Origin: Flavobacterium sp. Root901
GTDB taxonomy: Bacteria > Bacteroidota > Bacteroidia > Flavobacteriales > Flavobacteriaceae
DNA: 64,000 nucleotides
NCBI RefSeq assembly: GCF_001429765.1
Contig: NZ_LMJB01000006.1
Span: forward strand, 452,338-516,337
Direction: 5' to 3'
The notes beneath the pieces are model-generated. The model searched no databases. It was not told the DNA's origin and was given only the letters and a program-made list of their open reading frames with translations. The position numbers were made by a program, and so were the translations under genes. Shown piece after piece: positions 17,110 to 25,055 of the stretch. Positions within the stretch are counted from its first letter, which is position 1; each line of letters opens with the position of its first letter.

Positions 17110-17436
17110 TTAACAGCATTTCTGCTCTTTGGTTGTGGCAATAATATTGGAAAAATAAGAATTTAAAATATCAAAAGCAGTTTCATCAATACAATAACAA
17201 ATCGCGTTTCCTTCAATATTTCCTTTTATCAGACCTGCGTTTTTTAATTCTTTTAAATGTTGGGAAACGGTAGGCTGGGCAAGTGGAAGCTCATTTACAA
17301 TATCGCCGCAGATACATTCGTTTACCTTTAAAAGATATTCGATAATGGCAATTCTTGCCGGATGTCCCAAAGCTTTTGCTATGGTGGCGATCTGATTTTG
17401 TTTTGCTGTAAAATGTTCTGTTTTAGTAGCTCCCAT
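17110..17436 (-). CDS. arsR: ArsR/SmtB-family arsenic-responsive repressor
   Basis: 108 residues with a winged helix-turn-helix (LGHPARIAIIEYLL; LPLAQPTVSQHLKELKNAGLI). A metalloid site is suggested by Cys41 and Cys43 in ECICGD at the start of the DNA-binding helices, the position used by classical ArsR. Further thiols are Cys80, Cys82 and a terminal CC pair. It probably represses its own operon and releases DNA on binding arsenite. The operator-like repeat lies 20 bp upstream of its start, with a second copy before the next gene. Confidence 0.9.
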   Translation of the reverse strand: MGATKTEHFTAKQNQIATIAKALGHPARIAIIEYLLKVNECICGDIVNELPLAQPTVSQHLKELKNAGLIKGNIEGNAICYCIDETAFDILNSYFSNIIATTKEQKCC

Positions 17437-17455
17437 TTTATTTAAATTTTATATA

Positions 17456-17477
17456 GCAATATTACGATATAGTTTGT
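17456..17477 (-). promoter_or_regulatory. Candidate ArsR box, copy 1 (before arsR)
   Basis: GCAATATTACGATATAGTTT plus GT, read on the plus strand, matches 21 of 22 bases of the copy at 17076-17097. It lies just upstream of arsR, where an autoregulatory operator is expected. Confidence 0.6.
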
Positions 17478-17601
17478 TTCAAAACAAATAATTTAAAACA
17501 AAAATTATAGAGAAGACATTTTAAACATAATCACGCATTTACAAAAATGTCAAGGCTGTCCTAAAATCTTATATATCTAAAATAAAATAGAAGGTTAGAC
17601 T

Positions 17602-18219
17602 TTAATTAAGAATTAAGCTGACTTTTTGAGACAGGCTTTTTGCCAGTTCAGGTTTGCTGTCATTATTGATGATCCACGGAATCAGCTTTCTTTTCTCAAT
17701 AATTTTCTCTTTAGAATAAACCAGAGTAAAATATTGTGTCGGGAAATGCATATTTTTTTCAGCTTTAGAAAGCTCTTCGTAGTAAAAACGGGATTTTTTT
17801 AACGAAGGATATTTGTTTAGCAAATAATCGTTTATCGTGTAATCTGCACCTTCTTTATACAAATCGTCACGTAAAATTCCTGTTATTGTAGTTTTTTTAA
17901 TATTCTGTTTTAAGCTTCGGTATGTTTCTTCAGTCATTGAAAAGTCAGAAGATTTAAGCTGTCCTTTTTCAGACAATTGCCTGATAACCGAAAGCCGTAC
18001 ATAATCGCCGTTTATTTCAATTACTTTAAAAACAAAATAATTATTCTGTGTGCTCTGGCTGCCATTAGAACCTGTTTGTTTACTAAAAAGGAAACTTCCA
18101 ATTTGCAATCTGTGCTCGGGAGTATTCATCGCTTTTTTCCACATGTACGGTTTGTAAACGATCTCTCTAAAAGCATAACAAGCAATAATCAATATACTTA
18201 TCAGAAGCAATTTTTTCAT
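17602..18219 (-). CDS. Hypothetical membrane-anchored protein
   Basis: 205 residues with one N-terminal hydrophobic segment (LLLISILIIACYAF) followed by a soluble, Lys-rich domain. Visible stretches include YFVFKVIEINGDYVRLSVI and FYYEELSKAEKN. The N-terminus lacks a good lipobox, so it is either a signal anchor or a cleaved signal peptide. No family recognised. It is monocistronic between the ars operon and the DUF1810 gene, all on the minus strand. Confidence 0.65.
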   Translation of the reverse strand: MKKLLLISILIIACYAFREIVYKPYMWKKAMNTPEHRLQIGSFLFSKQTGSNGSQSTQNNYFVFKVIEINGDYVRLSVIRQLSEKGQLKSSDFSMTEETYRSLKQNIKKTTITGILRDDLYKEGADYTINDYLLNKYPSLKKSRFYYEELSKAEKNMHFPTQYFTLVYSKEKIIEKRKLIPWIINNDSKPELAKSLSQKVSLILN

Positions 18220-18328
18220 TATATGTAATTTGAGGCTGTTTTTTAACAGTTTTATTTTTAAATTTTTGCTAAAAGTACTAAAATAGATTTTATTCCATCA
18301 ATAAATTTAAACCCAAAATTACATATTT

Positions 18329-18763
18329 TTAAAGATTGCTGTATAAAAGCTGTAGTGTATGAAAATCAGATGATCCGTCAAAATATTTGTGCAGTACTTC
18401 CTGAAAAACAGGCTCTGTATTTTGGATACTTGCAAACAGCGTCATACAAGACTGAAGTTTTTCAACATCAGGCGATCCAAATATATTGACAACGTCAGCT
18501 TCTTCTTTTTTGACTAACTCAGCAGTTATTTCAATAAGATGTTTTCCTAAAATTGGATGCTCGAGAAAGGCAATTGCTTCATCGGCATTTTTAATTTCAT
18601 AGAATCTGGAGGTATCGCTCGAACCCATTCCTTTAATCTGCGGAAAAATAAACCACATCCACGGAGATTCTTTTTTACCTTTTTTAATTTCTTCAAGAGC
18701 AGTTAGATACAATTTATTCTGAGCATCTAGAAATCTAAGTAATTCTGTGTTATTGTAAGCCAT
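18329..18763 (-). CDS. DUF1810 family protein
   Basis: 144 residues, cytosolic. It shows the family signature WMWFIFPQIKGMGSSD, the segment FLEHPILGKHL and the SPDVEKLQSCMTLFA region, over the whole usual length of the family. DUF1810 proteins are structurally related to NADAR/YbiA-like proteins (recollection), so an ADP-ribose-linked role is conceivable, but no activity can be inferred from this sequence. Transcribed alone. Confidence 0.85.
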   Translation of the reverse strand: MAYNNTELLRFLDAQNKLYLTALEEIKKGKKESPWMWFIFPQIKGMGSSDTSRFYEIKNADEAIAFLEHPILGKHLIEITAELVKKEEADVVNIFGSPDVEKLQSCMTLFASIQNTEPVFQEVLHKYFDGSSDFHTLQLLYSNL

Positions 18764-19077
18764 TCTTTACGATATTGATTTGGGGGATATCACGTGATAA
18801 ATCTACTGAAAATATGTTTAGTTGTACATTACTAAATCTTTTTTTTACTGATATTTTTTTAATAAGGGAACAAAGGTTTAGAGCAGCAGAAATTTAGAGG
18901 TTTCGAAGTGTAAAAGTTCTGGAAGTCTAAGTTTAAAGATGAAAAAGCATTAAATTTTTCTTCCTAAAAATTATTAGGAATAGCAAATTGCAAAGTTTTT
19001 TGACTAAAAGGACAATTCGGAATTTAGTTTAACCCAAGATGAAAGCGATTAATCTTTTTAAATATTAAAAAATGATT
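18764..19077. other. Intergenic region without a gene
   Basis: AT-rich spacer upstream of the DUF1810 gene and downstream of the sulfatase. I see no ORF, tRNA or strong terminator here; the palindrome and heptad repeat at its right end are listed separately. Confidence 0.5.
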
Positions 19078-19144
19078 TAGATTTTGTCATTTCGACGAAG
19101 GAGAAATGACAAAATCTAAAATCTAAAATCTAAAATCTAAAATC
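19078..19144. repeat. REP-like palindrome plus AAAATCT heptad repeat
   Basis: A 16-bp perfect inverted repeat (19078-19093 and 19103-19118, core GTCATTTC/GAAATGAC, loop GACGAAGGA) runs into a tandem repeat of AAAATCT, about five units, ending at the sulfatase stop codon. The palindrome resembles repetitive extragenic elements scattered through flavobacterial genomes (recollection). It may also terminate the sulfatase transcript. Confidence 0.65.
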
Positions 19145-20603
19145 AATAACTCGCCGGCTTACGAACATTTTTGCCTGTTTTTTGTGTAAGATCATCTCCA
19201 AGATCTTCTCTGGCGGTTTCGGCTATTTTTTGAATCTGAGATACAATTTCAGGATATAATTCCTGAACATCCCGAATTTCGCCCGGATCATGTGCCAAAT
19301 CATACAAGGCGAGCGGAATTTCAGCTGTTGCACCTTTTCCTCGTAAACCATCTTTTCCGGGTAAATTTTTATTGTAAGTTGTGCCTTTATGCGGAAAAAC
19401 CAGTTTCCAGTGTTTATAGCGAATAGCTTCGAGGTTATTGCTTCCGGTGCCAAAATAATAATAGAAAGTATCTCTTGGGCCTTTCTTGGTTTTTCCGGTT
19501 AACAGAGAAAGGAAATCTAAACCGTCAATTTTGTTCTCAGGTAAAGAAGCTCCGGTAATATCGGCAATTGTAGGCAGTAAATCCATATTGGTCAAAAGAG
19601 AACTATTTACTGTTCCGCCTTCAATTTTACCCGGCCACCGAATTAAAAAAGGAACACGTGTGCCGCCTTCCCAAGTAGTTGATTTTCCTTCTCTAAATCC
19701 TCCGGAAGAACCGGCATTGTCACCAAAAACAAGCCAGGGGCCATTGTCACTTGTTATAATTAAAACGGTATTTTTAGTAAGTCCTTCGTTTTCTAATGTT
19801 TTTAATATTTCTCCGACAGACCAGTCAATTTCCATAATAACATCACCAAACAAACCTAAATCACTTTTACCTTTAAATTTAGCTGAAACGGCCAAAGGTG
19901 CGTGCGGCAGCGGATGTGTAAGGTATAAGAAAAAGGGCTCTTTTTTATTTTTTTTAATAAAAGAAACTGCTTTTTCAGTAAAAAGAGTGGTCAGTTTAGA
20001 AGCTTCTTGTATGTTTTTTATCGTGTCAATAACCGTAGTATTGCTGATTAACGGAAGAGGAGGAAAGCCGGAACGCATATCTTTCGGATCCGTTACAAGC
20101 GAATAACCATCATAATCAACGGGCCACACATCATGCGAATACGGAATCCCGAAAAACTCATCAAAGCCATAGTTGGTAGGCCAGTAGGGCATTTCGTTTC
20201 CTAAATGCCATTTTCCATAATTGGCAGTTTTGTATCCTGATTTTTTTAAAAGGGAAGCAATCGTTTCTTCTTTCGGATTTAAAGCGCGTTTGTCGCCCGG
20301 AAGCAAAACCCCCGACATTCCTATTCGGTTAGGATAACAGCCCGTTAGTAAAGCAGCTCTTGATGCCGTACAAATAGCCTGGCCGGCATTAAAATTAGTA
20401 AATCGCATTCCTTCCTGAGCCACCTGATTAAAATGCGGAGTTGCAATTCCGGTCATTCCGTAGGGTTCAGTATCTCCATAACCCATATCGTCCATATTGA
20501 TAATCACAATATTGGGTTTTGGATTTGGTTTTTTGTTTTGAGCCGTTATTTTAAAACCAATAAACGGAATCAATAATAAAATAAGGATTAAACTTTTTTT
20601 CAT
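19143..20603 (-). CDS. Secreted Cys-type sulfatase (arylsulfatase family)
   Basis: 486 residues with signal peptide MKKSLILILLLIPFIGFKITAQ. Metal-binding aspartates lie in INMDDMGYGD (Asp38, Asp39). The sulfatase signature is CTASRAALLTG with Cys78, the residue converted to formylglycine. Other conserved parts are YGKWHLG, DNGPW and the GGTRVPFLIRWPG region. It hydrolyses a sulfate ester, probably on a polysaccharide or glycoside; the substrate is unclear because no glycoside hydrolase or SusCD pair is adjacent. The maturation enzyme is not in the window. A TATATTTG -7 box lies 31 bp upstream. Confidence 0.92.
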   Translation of the reverse strand: MKKSLILILLLIPFIGFKITAQNKKPNPKPNIVIINMDDMGYGDTEPYGMTGIATPHFNQVAQEGMRFTNFNAGQAICTASRAALLTGCYPNRIGMSGVLLPGDKRALNPKEETIASLLKKSGYKTANYGKWHLGNEMPYWPTNYGFDEFFGIPYSHDVWPVDYDGYSLVTDPKDMRSGFPPLPLISNTTVIDTIKNIQEASKLTTLFTEKAVSFIKKNKKEPFFLYLTHPLPHAPLAVSAKFKGKSDLGLFGDVIMEIDWSVGEILKTLENEGLTKNTVLIITSDNGPWLVFGDNAGSSGGFREGKSTTWEGGTRVPFLIRWPGKIEGGTVNSSLLTNMDLLPTIADITGASLPENKIDGLDFLSLLTGKTKKGPRDTFYYYFGTGSNNLEAIRYKHWKLVFPHKGTTYNKNLPGKDGLRGKGATAEIPLALYDLAHDPGEIRDVQELYPEIVSQIQKIAETAREDLGDDLTQKTGKNVRKPASY

Positions 20604-20633
20604 AATTATGTGGTTGATTTGGATAGCTGACTA

Positions 20634-20641
20634 CAAATATA
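20634..20641 (-). promoter_or_regulatory. Candidate -7 box for the sulfatase
   Basis: On the minus strand TATATTTG matches TAnnTTTG, 31 bp upstream of the ATG. No clear -33 TTTG is seen at the right distance. Confidence 0.4.
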
Positions 20642-20723
20642 ATTCGCAAAAATGAAAAGTATTTCTTCTGAGAAAACTCTTTTGTTGGAAATAAAAGCAA
20701 AATTGTTATTTTCATAAAAATAA

Positions 20724-20755
20724 AAAACCCGGCAGATCTAAATCTGCCGGGTTTT
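20724..20755 (-). terminator. Rho-independent terminator after the T9SS dehydrogenase gene
   Basis: AAAACCCGGCAGAT (20724-20737) and its complement (20742-20755) make a perfect 14-bp stem with a 4-nt loop and flanking A/T runs. It lies 16 bp past the stop of the upstream minus-strand gene. Confidence 0.8.
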
Positions 20756-20771
20756 AAATTATAAAATAAAA

Positions 20772-23681
20772 TTATTGTTTGCTAATCGAAATCGCTTTAC
20801 TGGCAGTATTGGTTTTTAGGAAATAAATTCCTGCTGCCTGTTCAGAGATTGAAATTACATTTCCTCTGCCTTGTTTAATTTTACTTCCGGAAGCAGAATA
20901 AACAGTCCATTCCAGATCTTTTGATAAATGAAATACTCCTTTGGAAGGATTTGGATAAACGACAATTTCATTTGATACTGCATTTGGATTTTCAACACCA
21001 AGATGGCAGTCATGAACCATATAGGTAACATTTTTTGTGTTATTTCCTGTTGAATTAGTTACGGTAAGCGATACTGCTTTATCTCCTTCTGCAGAATAAG
21101 TTACGCTATGCGGTCCGGGTCCGGCTGCAGATGCAGGTTGTGCACTGTCGCCAAAATTCCATGAGTAAGTATCAATTGTGCCAAGGGAAACAGAGGTAAA
21201 TGTTACGGTTTCATTTACGCATCCCATTTGTGGTGTAAACTCAAAATCGGCAACAGGAGCTGCGGCTGCGGCTAACACAAATTCCATTTTGTTTACGTTG
21301 ATGTCATTTTCATCAAAATACAGCGTAATAACATGATTGCCCTGCGTTAAAGCGATATTAGGTACAGCAACTGTCTGCCATGCCTGAAAACCTCCTGTGT
21401 TTGGAATATCCAGAATTCCTGTTACGTTTACACCGTCAACTTCCAGATGTAATTTTCTGGTATTATAAGGTGTTGCAACTCTTAAATTGATCGTATAATT
21501 TCCGGTAGTATTTACCCTTGCAGTGTATTTTAGCCATTCATCTTTTGCGACATAAGCAAGATTAAATCCTCCTTCGCTGCAGGCTTCAGTTCCTACGCCG
21601 TCGCCGGGTCTGTAGGTATTATCACCTCCGCCGTTTTTATCCAGAAAAGCACCGGGTCCAACATCATAATTTTCTGCTTCAATTAGCCCCGGAATTTGAG
21701 CAATTAATCCCTGATATGGCTCGTTTTGAAGCGTTGTTGCCGTATAAAATGCAGTATAAGTAATTGTTCCTGATGCAGGAGCCTTAAAGGTTTGATTGGC
21801 TGCTCCGCCCTGACTCCAGTGATCGAAGTCGTAACGGATATTTTCAATATATTGCGGTGTTGGAGCATTTAACGTTTGCACAGCAGCATTTGCAACCACT
21901 TGTTTTGTTGATGGTGCCGTAACAGGTTTTTGATTGAATTCTAAATTAAGCGGAACCGGAGAACTTGCAGCGGTAACATCGACTAAATTTGGTTTGATAT
22001 CAACAAAAGTTACAGCGGTTAAACCATTGCTGTCGGTAACTTTAACGGTAAATCTATACCATACATTTGGTGTTTTCTCTCCTTGGTTAGAAGCCGTAAA
22101 GTTTCCTGATTGGACGCCTTGCGGACTTGCTCCAGGGTGCGAATGCCCGGCTCCCGGAATATCTTCGTGAAAAAGATCAATGCTCCATGAAAATGCGCTA
22201 GGAGGTAAAGTTCCGTCTTCAACATCTGTTGCAGATGCTTCAAAATGTACTATATCCTCAGCATTCCATTTTAAGGTTGGAAGAGGGGCCGTAATGGTAA
22301 CTGTTGGCGCATTGCTAAATGGCGTTACAGTTAATGTTGCCGGATTGCTGGTTATATTTCCTGCCGTATTGGTTACAATTACCCGATAAGAACCGGCATT
22401 TGCATTTGTAACATTTGGAATTGTATAACTTGCTCCCGTTGCTCCGTTTATATCTACGTTATTAAACTGCCATTGATATGTTAAACCAGTTCCGCTTGCA
22501 GAAACTGTAAAAGTTACCGGATTGGTTTCCATTATGGTTTGAGAAAGTGGATGATTAACAATGGTTGGTGCGGCAGTTTCGATATAATCCAGTTTAATTA
22601 ATGAACCGTTATTGCCGTAAGCACAGTAATAAATGTATCCGTCATTCCCTAACATCATCCCAAGTGCCTGCTGCTGTGGTGCCGAATAAAATTCAGTTGA
22701 AACAGGATCGACAATGTTAGGATCAAACCAGCGGATTGCATTTCGGACAAAATCTTTTATTATAAATTTTCCCTGTAGATTTGGATAACGTGATATTGCT
22801 GGATTATAAAGAAGTCCGTTTGTTAAAGCATTTCCAATACTTCCGGTGGCGTATGTAAAAATTGGATTGGTAAATAAATTGGTTTCAGTTTGTTTTCCGT
22901 CACCTCCCTGCGGATGTCCCCAGGCATAATTGCGAATGGCCGGATTACTGATTTCGTTTACTTCTTCCCAGGAAGTTCCAACATCCAGAACAAATAATTT
23001 ATTGGCTGTTGGATTAGCAACTAATCTCCACGGATTTCTAAAGCCGTAAACCCAGATGCTTTGTCTTTGTACTGATCCGCTTCCGTAAAAAGGATTACCC
23101 GGTGCAGGAAGTCCGTCTTCTGTAATACGAAGAATTTTTCCTTTATAAGTATCCAAATCCTGAGAATTGGTATTTAACTGGCTGTCACCTACAGTTACAT
23201 AAAGATATCCGTTAAAGAATTTTAAGTCACCGCCATTGTGAAATCCGGCGCCAATAGGCTCTAAAAGCAAAATCTGCTGTCTGCTTATTACCTGATTGTT
23301 GTTGTCGATTTTTATCCTTTCGATTCTATGCCTGATTACTCCATCGTTTATGGAATAAAAAACATAGATATAACCATTTGCAGCAAAGTCAGGATGCAGT
23401 GTTAATCCGAGTAAACCTTGTTCATTGTCGGTAACTGTTGCTACAGTAAAAACAGTCGATACAGTATTATTTTGAAACACTTTTACAATACCGCCTCTTT
23501 CTGCAATAAAAATTCTTCCGTCAGAGGATTGTTCCAGAGCAAGTCCTTCTTTGATAACCGATGTAGGAGCAAGGTTTTGTGTAATGTATTGCGAATAGGA
23601 TGTTGATGAAATGAATAAAGCAAAGACTGCTAATAAATAACCGAATCGCTTTTTAATCTTAAATTGTAGATTTTTTCTCAT
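20772..23681 (-). CDS. Secreted GSDH-domain protein with Ig-like, CBM6-like, PKD and T9SS domains
   Basis: 969 residues. After the signal peptide comes a glucose/sorbosone-dehydrogenase-type beta propeller (about 40-365: EGLALEQSSDGRIFIAERGG, FHNGGDLKF, VYGFRNPWRLV, NYAWGHPQGG). Then come an Ig-like domain (372-460), a second beta-sandwich (465-570), a CBM6-like module (IEAENYDVGPGAF, about 665-795) and a PKD domain (YSWNFGDS). The end is a T9SS type A sorting domain (VYPNPSKGVFHL to the C-terminus). It is thus exported by T9SS and may oxidise or bind a sugar at the cell surface, with PQQ as likely cofactor by family. The preceding minus-strand -7 box is at 23714-23721. Confidence 0.9.
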   Translation of the reverse strand: MRKNLQFKIKKRFGYLLAVFALFISSTSYSQYITQNLAPTSVIKEGLALEQSSDGRIFIAERGGIVKVFQNNTVSTVFTVATVTDNEQGLLGLTLHPDFAANGYIYVFYSINDGVIRHRIERIKIDNNNQVISRQQILLLEPIGAGFHNGGDLKFFNGYLYVTVGDSQLNTNSQDLDTYKGKILRITEDGLPAPGNPFYGSGSVQRQSIWVYGFRNPWRLVANPTANKLFVLDVGTSWEEVNEISNPAIRNYAWGHPQGGDGKQTETNLFTNPIFTYATGSIGNALTNGLLYNPAISRYPNLQGKFIIKDFVRNAIRWFDPNIVDPVSTEFYSAPQQQALGMMLGNDGYIYYCAYGNNGSLIKLDYIETAAPTIVNHPLSQTIMETNPVTFTVSASGTGLTYQWQFNNVDINGATGASYTIPNVTNANAGSYRVIVTNTAGNITSNPATLTVTPFSNAPTVTITAPLPTLKWNAEDIVHFEASATDVEDGTLPPSAFSWSIDLFHEDIPGAGHSHPGASPQGVQSGNFTASNQGEKTPNVWYRFTVKVTDSNGLTAVTFVDIKPNLVDVTAASSPVPLNLEFNQKPVTAPSTKQVVANAAVQTLNAPTPQYIENIRYDFDHWSQGGAANQTFKAPASGTITYTAFYTATTLQNEPYQGLIAQIPGLIEAENYDVGPGAFLDKNGGGDNTYRPGDGVGTEACSEGGFNLAYVAKDEWLKYTARVNTTGNYTINLRVATPYNTRKLHLEVDGVNVTGILDIPNTGGFQAWQTVAVPNIALTQGNHVITLYFDENDINVNKMEFVLAAAAAPVADFEFTPQMGCVNETVTFTSVSLGTIDTYSWNFGDSAQPASAAGPGPHSVTYSAEGDKAVSLTVTNSTGNNTKNVTYMVHDCHLGVENPNAVSNEIVVYPNPSKGVFHLSKDLEWTVYSASGSKIKQGRGNVISISEQAAGIYFLKTNTASKAISISKQ

Positions 23682-23713
23682 AATTATTCAGAATTTTAGT
23701 GGTTTGGGTTAAC

Positions 23714-23721
23714 CAAATTTA
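23714..23721 (-). promoter_or_regulatory. Candidate -7 box for the GSDH-domain gene
   Basis: Minus-strand TAAATTTG fits TAnnTTTG, 33 bp upstream of the start codon; no -33 element is evident. Confidence 0.35.
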
Positions 23722-23836
23722 ATCTTTTTCTGTATAATTATAAGGTTTAGTAAAATTTCTTTACGATAACGATTTAGTCGTAAATTGAATTTAGAAGATT
23801 CACTATTTAAATTGCCAAACTTTGTTTTTCAGCTGT

Positions 23837-24216
23837 TTACTTCCCGATAATTTCTTTTCGATGTAAAGTTCCCCAGTCTTTCAAGGCCATGATAACATTG
23901 GTTAAAGACTTACTATGTTCTGTTCTGGAATATTCTACTGTTGGCGGAAAAGTATCATAAACACTTCTAATAACCAGTTTATTAATTTCAAGGTCTTTAA
24001 GCTCTTTTGAAAGCATTTTATCCGTAATTCCGTTTATGTCTTTAGAAATTTCTTTGAAACGTTTTGGCCGGTCAGACAGCGTAATTAAATAGGCAGTTTC
24101 CATCTTCCGCTTAACACTTCCAATGCATCTCTTACAGGCAGTAAAGCCGACATGCATTCTTTTGGATTACAATCTTTTTCGTCTGTTTTTTGTGTTTCTA
24201 TTGCTGCTGTTTCCAT
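23837..24216 (-). pseudogene. HxlR-family regulator, broken by one-base frameshift
   Basis: From ATG at 24216 the frame reads METAAIETQKTDEKDCNPKE and then ALEVLSGRWKLPI, the expected HxlR start, but stops at TAA (24085-24087). The rest continues in the next frame as LITLSDRPKRFKEISKDI and SVYDTFPPTVEYSRTEHSKS to 23837. One extra T in the TTT run at 24087-24089 (minus strand) would restore WKLPILITLSDRPKRF, a perfect family match. It is either a recent pseudogene or a sequencing error. HxlR proteins are winged-helix regulators with an N-terminal Cys (here Cys16 and Cys21) that sense electrophiles or quinones. Divergent from azoreductase. Confidence 0.85.
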
Positions 24217-24237
24217 AATTAGTGCTTTACTATCTTC

Positions 24238-24255
24238 AAGGATAGCGCTATCCTT
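24238..24255. promoter_or_regulatory. 18-bp perfect palindrome, candidate HxlR operator
   Basis: AAGGATAGCGCTATCCTT is perfectly palindromic and lies between the divergent hxlR and azoreductase genes, upstream of the azoreductase -7 box. GATAG/CTATC words recur nearby (TACTATC, GAGATAGC), suggesting further half-sites. Confidence 0.6.
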
Positions 24256-24290
24256 TAGGGTAGTACTATAAAAGAGATAGCAAATGTAGA

Positions 24291-24298
24291 TAAGTTTG
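24291..24298 (+). promoter_or_regulatory. Candidate -7 box for azoreductase
   Basis: TAAGTTTG fits TAnnTTTG, 25 bp before the start codon and 36 bp after the palindrome. No -33 TTTG was found. Confidence 0.4.
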
Positions 24299-24322
24299 TA
24301 TCATAAAACAAATTATACAATC

Positions 24323-24934
24323 ATGAGTCAAAAAATTCTAAGAATAATTACCAGTACCAATGGAGATACTTCGTTTAGTAACCAATTATCGAATGCTGTT
24401 ATTGAAAAATTAACAGCATCAGATCCTGAAACTCAAGTACGGACACTTGATTTAACTCAAACACCTCTGCCTTATTTAACGGGTTCGCATATTAATGCTG
24501 TTTATACGCCTGAAGATGTACATACACCAGAACAAACAGCAGTATTGAAATATTCTGATGAAGCAATAAAAACCCTGCTGGAATCGGATATTATTGTCAT
24601 AGGAGTTCCTTTGTACAACTTTGGTATTCCTGCAGTTTTAAAAGGATGGATTGATCAGGTTGCAAGAGCAGGAAAGACTTTTAAATACAGTCCGGAAGGT
24701 GCAAAAGGATTGGTAACGGGTAAAAAAGTATATTTATCGATTGCATCCGGAGCTATTTTTTCTGAAGGTCCGTACAAAAGTTATGATTTCTCAGAGTCTT
24801 ATTTAAGAACTGTTTTGGGATTTTTGGGTATGACAGATGTAACCACTTTTCGTGTTGAAGGAACTGCAATACCAGATTTTGCAGCAAATGCTTTACCAAC
24901 AGCGTTATCTTCTGTAGAAGAATTTGCTTTTTAA
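24323..24934 (+). CDS. azoR: FMN-dependent NADH-azoreductase
   Basis: 203 residues from MSQKILRIITSTNGDTSFSN, a flavodoxin-like FMN-binding fold. The hallmark GVPLYNFGIPAVLKGWIDQV followed by ARAGKTFKY is typical of AzoR. The family reduces quinones and azo dyes with NAD(P)H in the cytosol. Divergent transcription from an HxlR-type regulator across a perfect palindrome is the standard arrangement for quinone-inducible azoreductases. The hxlR frameshift could make this gene constitutive. An ATG at 24296 adds nine residues and overlaps the -7 box, so 24323 is preferred. Confidence 0.92.
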   Translation: MSQKILRIITSTNGDTSFSNQLSNAVIEKLTASDPETQVRTLDLTQTPLPYLTGSHINAVYTPEDVHTPEQTAVLKYSDEAIKTLLESDIIVIGVPLYNFGIPAVLKGWIDQVARAGKTFKYSPEGAKGLVTGKKVYLSIASGAIFSEGPYKSYDFSESYLRTVLGFLGMTDVTTFRVEGTAIPDFAANALPTALSSVEEFAF

Positions 24935-24966
24935 GCTGAGATAAAAAAATCAATTTATTAAATAAC

Positions 24967-24999
24967 AAACCCGACAGGTTTTTAAAACCTGTCGGGTTT
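24967..24999. terminator. Bidirectional terminator between azoR and thiolase
   Basis: AAACCCGACAGGTTT (24967-24981) and AAACCTGTCGGGTTT (24985-24999) form a 15-bp perfect stem with a 3-nt loop, between convergent genes. Confidence 0.8.
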
Positions 25000-25055
25000 G
25001 TCGTAAAGTTTAGATTCTGAAATCTTTGTCAAAGTTTTAAACCTTGATAAAAATG

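Noticed and set aside
19111..19144. Possible CRISPR array
   Set aside because: The units are 7 bp and contiguous without spacers, so it is a simple tandem repeat; no cas genes exist nearby.
19486..20106. Plus-strand 206-codon open frame within the sulfatase
   Set aside because: Antisense shadow; the sulfatase has all family motifs on the opposite strand.
23837..24157. A separate short gene starting at 24157 in the hxlR region
   Set aside because: Its N-terminus (HVGFTACKRC) is a wrong-frame reading of the true HxlR start; the better explanation is a single-base frameshift.
24238..24255. Rho-independent terminator
   Set aside because: It lies between divergent genes, lacks a loop and a T-tract, and fits an operator better.
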